From the NCBI GenBank assembly GCA_021018995.1, contig CM037587.1:86487251-86551250 (forward strand): 64,000 bases of DNA, read 5' to 3'. Below are positions 45,572 through 55,232 of the stretch, one piece after another (within the stretch, counting starts at the first letter, position 1; every line of letters starts with the position of its first letter). The notes beneath the pieces were generated by a model that was given only the letters and a program-made list of their open reading frames with translations, made no database searches and was not told where the DNA came from. The position numbers and the translations under genes were made by a program. Source of the stretch: Chloranthus sessilifolius (taxonomy: Eukaryota > Streptophyta > Magnoliopsida > Chloranthales > Chloranthaceae).

Positions 45572-47553
45572 CACTTGATAAATAAATAGAAAACACACCT
45601 TTATAGTAGATCAAGGTGAACAACAGCACAACAATCTAATATCAGCAGCTATTTATGAGAAGACAGTAGATAGAGCAACGCCTATGATGCAGAACAGCAG
45701 TCTACTAGATCCACAACCACTCACTTATACCAATCAATCACAGATAGTGATCAAATCTTGTAGCAGCAGAAGGTGAAGAAAAAAGAAGCAACAGTTTAGA
45801 CTTTCAGCACAACACACCAGCCATATCATTTTATAAACTGAATTAGATCGGCCTCCAGATCATTCTAACAAGATTATAATTACGGCAGAGATTAAGGTCT
45901 CAAAAGACTTTTAGAACAACCCCATGTCAATCTAAAGAGATTGAGAAAAATTCTCAGCCATAATCTCAAAGGATCAACCCTCCAAAATAGGCCAGCACGT
46001 AGACTCAACATTCTCGATGCAATAAGGGTGAAAGCTCTCAAAAGTTTCCCAAAAGAAGTCTCATAAAGAAAAAAAAAATCACGTCCAAAATAATTTTTGG
46101 AGTATTGGATCTTTACATATCTAAAAGAAAGTTAAACTTCTATTTTAACGAGGTGTCTTACTCTTGCGTCGACTCTAAGCATGTAGAAAGAAAATACCTT
46201 TCATATCATTTACCCCCTTAAAATCTAGGACTTAAATATAACAGAGGAAATAAATAAATAAATAATTTGAAATCCCACTTTTAAGATTACCAAGAACGGG
46301 ATTCTTAGTAACTTGCCCGCACATGATCACTAATAACTGGAGTATTGGTTCTTTACATATGTAAAAGAAAGTTAAAGTTCTATTTTAACTAGGTGTCTAA
46401 CTAATGGACATTTCCTTGACTGGTTAACCTATCATTCACTAATCACTGGTGCACAACAACCTTATCTAATCGATATCGCCACAAAATAGAAAAATGTTTT
46501 GTTGGGATGGTTCAAGTTCACATAATAGCATGATTTTTGGGTCAAAACTCATCCAGATGGTGGCTATTTACCACAAAATCATAGTTGATGCCTCTCTTTT
46601 TTATTTTTTTACGATAAAAAATTACAAATATTACCCACGAAGCAGCAGCCAAAGGAGCTTTTTACACCAAATTCCAACTTTGAAAGTAGGGGTGCAATTT
46701 CGGGTGCTCGATTTTTTTATATTATTTTTGAAAAAATATAAGCAATTTGAACAATGTAAATATGAATCCACGATCACAAACCCTAATGCATTTAAATAAA
46801 AAAATAAAAACTAAAATCTGTTTCAAATTTAGCTCTGATTCTTGAAATTACAAATCAAAGGCATAAAATAAATAATCAAAACCCTCGATTTATATATATT
46901 AGAAATTAGGATTTCCAATTTACCTTCTTCTATGAAAAATACGAAGAAGGCAGAGGGGTCTCTTGTGGCTTTCGAGATCTGCTTTTGTTGCTAAAGAAGA
47001 TGATACCAAAAGCAATTTGGATCGAGATCTTTCACAAATAGTCAATCTGGATCGAGATCTTCGACGAATATCGACCTTCGTTTATGGTTGGAGAAGAATC
47101 ACTGTTCGATTAAAGAAGATGATTAAATAAATAAATAACTAAAAGCAATGAAACAAAGCATAACTACAAATGATTAGAGAGAACAGAGATTTACAGATCA
47201 GCGACGAAGAAGATGATTACGGATCAGCCACGGAGCAAGCCTTCATCACCTTAATCAGCCACGAGGAACATGTTGTCATGCATTTAGGGTTAGAATAGAG
47301 CTGGAGAGAAGATGGAGATGAAGCGTTTTCGTAGTCTGAGCATTTAGAGATTTATACGCGAGAGAGGACACAAAGGGTTTAAAAACGATGGAGACAAAGC
47401 GTTTTCTTTTTTTCTTTTTGATGAAATAGATGAGCGTTTTCTGATGGGCGATCTAAACGATCGGTTTTTAGTTGGCGCCCTTTCGAGTTTTTGATAGGCG
47501 CGCGAAAACTAAGCTTTTGCGGGCGGCTTTCTTAAGAACGCGGAAATGGGTGT
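45572..47553. other. CACTA 5' subterminal/interior region without genes
   Basis: AT-rich sequence. The last 150 bases carry GC-rich subterminal words (GGCGCGCG, GCGGGCGGC) typical of this end. Nothing coding was recognised. Confidence 0.5.
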
Positions 47554-47579
47554 CGGGAAAACTCCAAAATTTTGTAGTG
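47554..47579 (-). repeat. Right terminal inverted repeat of the CACTA
   Basis: It ends CCAAAATTTTGTAGTG and is preceded by CGGGAAAA; it is the complement of 32005-32030 with two mismatches. Confidence 0.92.
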
Positions 47580-48250
47580 ATAGCGCTATTTCATGACATG
47601 ATGAACTAAGAAATCGAGGTGTATTTTGACAACAGGATAGCCAAGTCTCAGGAGAGGTGATCATCTGGTGAATCTCCAAAAGTTGTTTGAAAGACAGAAA
47701 ATATAGGTTGTGCCTAAACCCTCAAAAAAGCGCATTTGGTGCCATGTCAGAAAAATTGTTGGGCTTCATTGTCAGCAGGAGAGGCATCAAAGTCAATCCG
47801 ATCAAAGTAAAAGCTATCATGAAAATGTCACCACTATCTACAAGAAAGAAGTCAGAGGCTTCCTGGGTAGAATATAATATAACAGTCGGTTCATTGCGCA
47901 ATTAACTCCTATCTGCATGTCGATCTTCAAATTACTTAAAAAATATTTCCCTGTTGAATGGAACGATGATTGTCAAGCAACGTTCGAGAAGATCAAAAGT
48001 TACCTCCTCAAACCTCCAATTTTGGCACCACCAGTACCCAAGAGACCACTCCTGATGTACCTCTCAACAATGGTAAGTCTCAATGGGATGTGTCTTAGGA
48101 TAACATGATCAGACGGGGAGAAGAGAACAGGTGATTTACTACCTAAGAAAGAAGTTTATTGATTATGAGACATGCTATTCTCATCTGGAGAAAAAATGCC
48201 TAGCTCTCGTATGGGCTACACAAAGGCTCCGTCCCCATTTGCCAGACTCA
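47580..48250 (+). pseudogene. pol: RT/RNase H remainder of Tat copy 2 after the CACTA, 3'-truncated
   Basis: It continues from 32004 with a decayed VDD-type region (~47620-47640) and NPQKSAFGAMSEKLLGFIVS, RRGIKVNPIKVKAIM, FKLLKKYFPVEWNDDCQATF, LLKPPILAPPVPKRPLLMYL and CYSHLEKKCLALVWATQRLR. Each block matches copy 1 at 23590-24110. Similarity ends near 48225-48250, within the RT/RNase H connection, so the rest of RNase H and the integrase are missing. Confidence 0.85.
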
Positions 48251-48426
48251 TGGCCCATCCTGCGAAAGAGTAAGCACATCACATCTAAAAGAGAGATAAC
48301 AAACAGAAGGGAACCAAGAACATCCTTTCCATGATTCATCCAAATACATCTGATCATTCATAATTATTACATTTGCTTCTAAAGAGTGTTCAAGAGTTAA
48401 AAAAAGAAGAGAGACAAAAGCGGCTC
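48251..48426. other. Short junction between Tat copy 2 and the PMD pseudogene
   Basis: No feature was recognised; this may be 3' untranslated sequence of the PMD gene. Confidence 0.4.
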
Positions 48427-50698
48427 CTAATCAGTGTCCTTTCGCCGGCGCAAGGTCTTCTGATATGTCTGAATATCCCCCACCCGTGGCCATGCCTAGG
48501 ACAACCGACTGAGTAGTGAGCGGGACTCCTTCTCACGAGCGTGCTGAAAGCATCACACCAGAAAGATCAGTTAAGATGAGTTAAAGGAAAGCATAAGGCA
48601 ACAAAGAAACGGACGAGGCAAATAAACATCATACGTACCACTTCAACATCCTGAAGGTCAGTAATACGACGGTAATACTCCACCTACTGACAAACTGACT
48701 CATAAGCCTACAAAGGGGGGGGGGGAGAGAGAAGTCAGCAGCACTGGAAAATAATATAAAAGCAAGCATGCCCCTAAGATAATGTGGAAAAGAGAACTCA
48801 CCCTTGGGACCAGCTCAGGAGGAACTCTAATCGCCTCGGTGGATAGACGAGCACGCTTTGCCACATCAGCACACAAATCTGAGAGGAAAGCGTCGACCAA
48901 ATGCCTAAAGGTCCCCTGAGTCCCAGCAGTAGATGTCCCTGAAGGCCCCACTCCAGAAGGCCCTGAAGGTCCAACACTTAGCACCTTTGTAGGACCAGCA
49001 TCTGCGCCCTCGTCAGAATCCTCTCCCACCTCCGAACGCCAAAAATTTTGCACCAGACACAAAACGTGGGAGAATGGACCGATAGGGGAGAGCCTCGTAC
49101 CACAACTGATACCCCCCCGTGCTCATAAAGGTCATCAACAGGAATCCCATCTCGAAGGAGCCTCCCTGTAAGCTCCTCTGAAGTACCCTCTAGAAACATA
49201 ACATCCTCAAGAGGACCCGACGGCATGACAAAATAGTCTTGGTACTGATGCACTACGCTCTCCCCGAGATAGTAGGCTCGGACCTAGGAGCCGTAAAAGA
49301 AGCCAACGCGACGATCAACATATAGTAGTGACTGGCCAACAGCTGCGTGGTCTATGAAGGGGGAGCCGATGTAAGGGTCAAATGTAATCTGCCCAAGAAA
49401 GGAGAATCCCGTTAAAATAAAGCAATACAACCAAAAATCCAAAAAATTAACCATCAAAGGAATGGGGGCTCTCGAACCTACTCTGGAATCATCAAGTCAA
49501 ACTTAGACCTCAGACCCAATTCCAAATGCTTCATCCCCAGGTCCCAGTGACAGTCCTGTGTCAGCAACTCATCAGGGGATATGTGTACTCATCAGAGTAG
49601 AGAAGGGGGCGGCCAGGTTGGAATTGCAAATTCCCCCAAACCTGAAAAGACGAACAAATAAGAAAACAAGTCAAATACAAAATCAAAAACAAAGAAGGGT
49701 GAGCCAGAAATAATAAGCCAAGAGAGATGAAACAGTAAAATCGACGAGGTACCTCAATCATGGGCCAAAAGCCAAGGACAGAGGTAACATCTCCAACCGA
49801 GGCTTTGGCAAAGCTATCTGTCAGTATCGTGTACCCAACACCGCCCTAATCAAAACGGTGCACATTCTCCCAGTCCCCCATTAGGCTGAGAAGGGATAGC
49901 GAGACTCGACCACCGCTGGCATTGGCAAGGATCGTCTTACCCAGAACAAAAAGAAGCGTGATACGAGCCAGCATCAAGGCACACTCAGGCTCGATGACGA
50001 TATCCTTATCCAGTTGATCCAAATAAGCCAACTCGTTGGCCTCGAATAGGTCAACCAACTAAGATAACTTGACCTCGGAGCCAGTCATATGGGCGGAAGG
50101 GGGGTAGTCCCCAATCAATCGAATCAACTCCTCACGATCTGGAATGCGAGGGCCGACCACAAGAATTCCTCCTATCTCAATCCCTGTGATCATGGACCAA
50201 TCAACAGGAGTGATGGTCATTTCGGCTACAGGCATGTGGAAGGTCATCGTCTCTGGACGGAATCTCTCCACCAAAGCCTGCATGCAGGTTGAATCCCTCC
50301 TCATAGTAGGGCATGACAAGAAGTCTCCAAAGTTGGCCTGAGCCAGAAGGAACCTCACGACGTGAGGGAGATGAATGTAAAAGCGCTAGAGGTCGAACCA
50401 GCCTTCACGGAACATGATCGGAGGTAAAGACTGCCTCAGAAGAGTGGGATATGTCAGATCCAAAAATAAAGAGGCCCGAATAAAAGGAAGCAACAAAGGA
50501 ATACTTTTTTACCTAGCTGGCTATGTCAAAGTTGGAAATGTGGGTATACTGCTGATGAAGTAACCCATTGCAAGCCGCCTTGCCTTGCATCTCGTACCAG
50601 CTGTGAGAGGAGCGCTGTACCTGAACAAGGCGCTCACCCCTAATGTCGAAGATCACATCAGGGGCACCCTCACGGCCCTGGTCCTCATCACTGGACAT
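48427..50698 (-). pseudogene. Plant mobile domain (PMD) gene, decayed, minus strand
   Basis: Start MSSDEDQGREGAP at 50698. A large exon (about 50431-49753) carries the PMD signature: FREGWFDL, FLLAQANFGDF, ALVERFRPETMTFHMPVAEM with TITPVDWSMITGI, then ANELAYLDQLDKD, a diverged LGKTILANASGGRVSLSLL, and D.GGVGYTILTDSFAKASVGDV. Later exons begin at 49641 (VWGNLQFQPGRP) and 49388 (ITFDPYIGSPFIDHAAVG), then a Gly/Pro/Ser-rich part and a basic tail ending at TAG 48427-48429. Junctions are GT-AG. At least six in-frame stops, all TAG, plus a frameshift near 49575 show it is dead. PMD proteins occur as host genes (MAIN/MAIL1 type) and inside transposons; which this is cannot be told here. Confidence 0.78.
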
Positions 50699-52016
50699 CT
50701 TGAAAAGAGATATACAAGCGGTAAGTATTAGTAAATGATAAAGCGAAAGAAAATCAAGTGCATTGCTAAAAACACCAGACCAAAGGGAGGTAAGCATGCC
50801 TCATTTACACCAAAAATTTTCCAAAAAAATCGTCATCAAAGGAGGACACGCTCCATCATTTAATTTCCAACAAAAAGAAAACAACAAAACAAAAAAATTC
50901 GATTCATTTACCCTCCAAAACATCTTTGCTAAAAGAAAATCAAAGATATCTACATGCACATATGAATAAAGGTGTCTAAGGTTTCTGAAGGGCACCGGTT
51001 GCCCTCCATTTAAAAATAAAAAATAATAATAATCCACGTACATATGCATTTTACATTCAAAACAAGGGGGGGTGTCAAATGACAAATTCATAAAAACCCT
51101 TGCATTCTAGTCATGAGAAAGGCATCATTCTTCCAAAAAAAAATTATTTTTCCACTAAAAATCCCCACAATGCATGAATATAGAGATCACGGGTGGGGAT
51201 ACATTCATACAAAATCACCATTTCTCATCATCTATGACAAAAACCCTAGCAACCATTTTGGGAGGGAAATAAAAAATCCTTCAAAGGAGAGACCATTTTG
51301 TTTTTTAAAAAAAAATTCAACATAAAAGGGCAAAATACATCCAATTTTCAAACAAAAATTCATGCAAATGAATACAACAATCATAAAATAGATCACATTT
51401 ACAAAGAAAATCATCTAGATACAAAAACCCTAGCCACATTTGAGATAAATCAAACAAATGTTTTTAAAAAAAGGGGGGGGGGGGGGGGGTTTAAAGGGAT
51501 TTTACGTTGTTTGATAAAACCCTAGATCCGGCATGAGATACGTAATTAATTGGCAATAGCAAACACCGGCATGGTATCAAGGTTTGAATTTAACCAAAGG
51601 AACACAAGGAGGGGCTCCCGTTTTGGTTTGGAGGGAGGGAGAGAGGAAGAGTTTGAAAAATACCCAATTTTTGGTTCCCTGCTCGTACCCGGTTGATTTA
51701 AACCAAAAAATGGCCTAGCGTATATTATATACATTTTAGGCTTAATTTTCCCAGATTTGTCCTAGCGTGTATAATATACACGCTGGGTTTAATTTTTCTA
51801 AATTTGGCCTAGCGTGCATAATATTCACGCTAGGCTCATTCTGTTGTCCTTCTTACCCCAACATATAATAATATATATACATATAATAAATAATAAATAA
51901 ATATATATAAAATAATAAAATAACAAAATAGGTGGCTTAAAAAGTGTGGCACACATCCCAAGAAGTGCGTCGACCTCCATTCGATCCACTTGGAAAGTTG
52001 TGCCAAAATAAAAAGG
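50699..52016. other. Intergenic, low-complexity stretch upstream of the PMD pseudogene
   Basis: No gene was seen. It contains a run of about 18 G at 51472-51489, the hairpin repeat at 51714-51834, and AT-only tracts around 51865-51930. Confidence 0.55.
51714..51834. repeat. Three tandem hairpin units, 47-bp period
   Basis: Units start at 51714, 51761 and 51808. Each is a 27-bp dyad of the form CCTAGCGTG-TATAATATA-CACGCTAGG followed by a ~20-base T-rich spacer. Unit 3 has the best stem; unit 1 is the most decayed. Confidence 0.85.
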
Positions 52017-53595
52017 TTTGAGGAAACCGATTGATCGATTTGAGAAATCGATCAATCGATTTTGGAATTTCGATTAATTGATTTGGGATCAAATAATCGA
52101 TTTTGGGAGTTTGATTGATCGATTTTGGAGATCGATCAATTGATTTGGACAGTTTCTGTTGGATTTTGTTTTAGACTTTGAGGTTTTAGGAGGGTCTTGT
52201 ACCTTCTTTATTATATCTTTCTTGATGATGTGCTTATGCGCTATGGTATACCATAGGTTGTACAAGTGAGTGCAAGCATGGGAAACGCCTTGGATCTTAA
52301 TGCTTGAGGAATTATACGCGTGAGGTAGGGAACACCTTGAACATGTTCTTTAATTGTAAGAGTATGTATGTAATGATATAGAATTGAATAAATGTGAAAC
52401 TTATCTACGCGTGTGTGAACACCAAGGAAATTGAAATACAAACGAGTAAGTAACGTTCCCAGGGGATGTGAATGTGAAAATGTGCATCTGTGTGATGCGT
52501 TGAGCCTATTACATCCTAGGGATGTATGTGAACCTATAAAGCAAAGTGAATAAGATTGATAAGGCCTAATCTACTATAATTAGCAAAATCACACGGTGAA
52601 TAACTATATGTAGTGCACCCCACCGACGTGGTGGGATACGCACGACTGACTCGGCAGGATATCCGCGACCGGTACGGCAGCCAATCCGTATACCAGTTGG
52701 ACATCCCAGGGATGTAAGTATGAGATTATGAGACTTAAACCCCGTCGTCTATGAGAATGAGACCTGGGTAGTATTGAATGAATGAAAAAGGATATAAAAA
52801 TGGTCTGATTAGTCGACGATGGAGGGTATTCCATCGGGCGCCCAACTCTATAGTAAGTTGGGGAATATTTAAGTTATGATTTAAATCTTTAGGCCCGATC
52901 ATTATCTTCTATAAGAAAAGTTGAGAACAAATGAAACAAGTAAAGAAACAGTAGCATTTAGTGCATCTTTTCAGTCATTTAAATTATTTTTCCAATTAAT
53001 TCATTGATACATCATGTTGTTAGATATCATGGAATATATGTGAGAGATTAACTTATATGTTCATTCAGTTATTTACCTATTGAGCAAGAATGTAGCTCAC
53101 CCTTTAGACTATACGTCACAAGTTTCGTGCTTACGACTGCTACTGCTTCTTGAGGTGTAGATTCGAAGGTTTCAGATTACGTACCCACTGAGGATTTGGA
53201 GCCCCCTCCTGAGGACTTCTTTTAAAGACCCCTGCGTACTTTGATTCCTTTTTAGAGCGGGATTGTACAGCTTGGTATGTCAAGCCCTTTTTGAGAAAAT
53301 GTAATTACACACTGATATATTTTTTTTGGCGAACCATCTAGGGTGACCTCGTTTTATCACTGATGGTTCGGGCCAGTTCTTCTGCTCATGCACTGGCATG
53401 GGATATGAACTGTCTTTTAGGCTTTTACTATAATATATCATTAATGCATGGTGATTTAGTTTGATTCAGTTCTCACACTTTATTTTGCTTCATTGTTGCT
53501 TGGTTATACCAATGCTCCATGTACGATTATGGGGCACGGCCTTGAGGGTCGCGCTGATTGCACGGGTTTCGAGGTGCCTAATCCGGGCTGTCACA
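52017..53595 (+). repeat. Truncated 5' LTR of element 2
   Basis: It matches 61990-63580, starting inside a palindrome array (GAGGAAACCGATTGATCGAT). It ends ATCCGGGCTGTCACA at 53595. The missing 5' portion removes the part of the LTR that holds the GA repeat. Confidence 0.88.
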
Positions 53596-53597
53596 GT

Positions 53598-53610
53598 TGG
53601 TATCAAAGCC
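53598..53610 (+). other. Primer-binding site of element 2, initiator tRNA-Met type
   Basis: TGGTATCAAAGCC lies two bases after the 5' LTR and is identical to the site in element 1. Confidence 0.85.
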
Positions 53611-53698
53611 ATTTCTTTTAACAATTCTGACAATTCTTGGTTTTGTCAGAGCATAGGGACTTCTGCTAATGAGACTTTAGTTTTATGTATAGACCGTT

Positions 53699-55071
53699 AT
53701 GTCTCCTAGAGGAAGAGTTTGACCCAGGGGCAGTCACGATAGACACTTACATAGTAGAGATGATTTCATCTCGGCTGCGAATATAGTACCGATGGGAATC
53801 AGAGGGACTTCAGGAAGTGGTGGCCAAGAGGGCCAAGATCAGGAAGCGAGCCGAGAAATAGATCGCCAGGATAGAGAGCAGAGAGAACAAGAAAGAACAA
53901 GAGAAAGAAATGAGAGAGAAGAGAGTTAGTGGATGATGCATACTATGAAAACTATTGCAGCTACCATGGCTCAACAAGTAGCATCCTTGGCAGCTCACAA
54001 CACCCCTGAGCAGCATCAGCCACCTACACCTCCAGTAGGTCTTACGCAGCTAGTGCCCTCAGCATTTACGTAGTTTAGGAGGATGCGTCCTCCTAACTTT
54101 TCAGGGAAAGCTGAGCCAATAGCTGCGGAGAATTGGCTGAGTGAGATAGAAAAGGTTTTTAGTGTGCTCACATGCACGGAGGACGTTAGATGGGCAGCTT
54201 ACATGCTTGATGGGGAGGCTGGCCCTTGGTGGAAGTCTATTTCTAGGACTAGGGCTCAAGAGACCCCAGGATTGCACTGGACGTGGGATGAGTTTGTGGA
54301 AGAATTCAACAAATAATACTTCCCTGAAGTTGTACGAAATTAGATGGAAGTAAAATTTCTTCAACTCATACAGGGAAGGATGTCGGTAAGGGAATATGGA
54401 GTGAAGATTATGAGGCTTGCTCGTTTTCCTCCCGATTATGTGATTACCGACTTGATGAAAACAAAGAGATTTCAACGCGACTTGAGGCCGGACATTAGAG
54501 GTGTAGCGGCATTTGAGTTGAAGACCTATGGAGAGGTCATGAGCAAAGCCTTGGTCATCGAGGAAGACAATGATGATATATATAGGAGAGATCAGCAAGG
54601 GAGAGGGAGAACAGATCAGAATATAGTTGGGAACTACGAGCTGGTGAACAAAAAGCCGAGATTCGTAGCGCCTATTCAGAGGCAGCCATTCCAAATAGGG
54701 TATGTGAGGAGAGACTAACTATCAAAGATTACGGTATGCTTGCGCTGTGGAGGCCGATCAGATATGAGAGCCTCACGCCACTCTGAGCAGCATTACATAT
54801 TGTGGTTTCTCACGAGCAGCGTCGACTACAGCGGAGACTTTTACCAAGTGTGGCAAGTCCCATAAAATGGTGCATTGCAGATGGGGTACTCGGGGTTGCT
54901 ATAAATGTGGAAAGGTGGGCCACATCATCCGAGATTGCTCTGAGACAGCTAAGGAGAGGATGGCTTCTATTTCAATGCCATGACCGCTACAGGCAAGGAA
55001 ATTGGTCGTACAAAGAAGAGCCTATGCAATTACAGCTCAGAAAGCACGTAATACAACCGACGTGATTCAAG
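53699..55071 (+). pseudogene. gag: gag of element 2
   Basis: The frame from ATG 53699 (MSPRGR, then TGA within a few codons) runs in register to 54718 with several stops, including TAG near 54071, TAA ~54314 and TAG ~54341. The N-terminal part is very rich in Arg/Glu (about 53860-53930). The core has MRPPNFSGKAEP, AENWLSEIEKVF, GPWWKS, WDEFVEEFN and MSVREYG. After a frameshift past 54718, knuckles appear at about 54845-54945: the first lacks its leading Cys (FTKCGKSHKMVHC), the second is CYKCGKVGHIIRDC. The last exon residues, TTDVIQ, abut the donor at 55072. Confidence 0.87.
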
Positions 55072-55232
55072 GTGAGATTTTCTTTTAAGTAAAGAATTTC
55101 AATTTCCTAAAAGTTTTAGATAGAGAAGGTGCATGCATATAAGAAGTAGAATAGACTAATTCACTTCCATAAATTTTGATATATCTATTGTGTTATGTAT
55201 ATGTAAATGTATGATATAAATGTATGATATAG
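55072..55232 (+). other. Predicted GT-AG intron between gag and protease, element 2 (161 nt)
   Basis: Donor TTCAAG/GTGAGA, acceptor TGATATAG/GTACC. An AGACTAATTC word about 75 nt before the acceptor could serve as a branch site. Excision joins the knuckle frame to the protease frame in phase 1 (Q-G-T-L-Q-L-Y-G-K), exactly as in element 1. Confidence 0.75.

Larger units (their letters stand above)
32005..47579 (-). mobile_element. CACTA (En/Spm) DNA transposon, 15.6 kb, with ATA target duplication
   Basis: CACTACAAAATTTTGG at 32005 is mirrored by CCAAAATTTTGTAGTG ending at 47579; the inverted match extends to about 26 bp with two differences. ATA at 32002-32004 and 47580-47582 is the 3-bp target duplication typical of CACTA. 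Dropping the element and one ATA gives a 36-base stretch of RT of the same length as in copy 1, so the boundaries are firm. It encodes TNPA-like and TNP2 proteins on the minus strand, so its 5' end is at the right. It also holds a fold-back repeat, an LRR gene fragment and a second CACTA-like terminus. Confidence 0.93.

Noticed and set aside
54101-54694. 197-codon minus-strand frame opposite gag of element 2
   Set aside because: Antisense shadow of a recognisable Gag capsid region.
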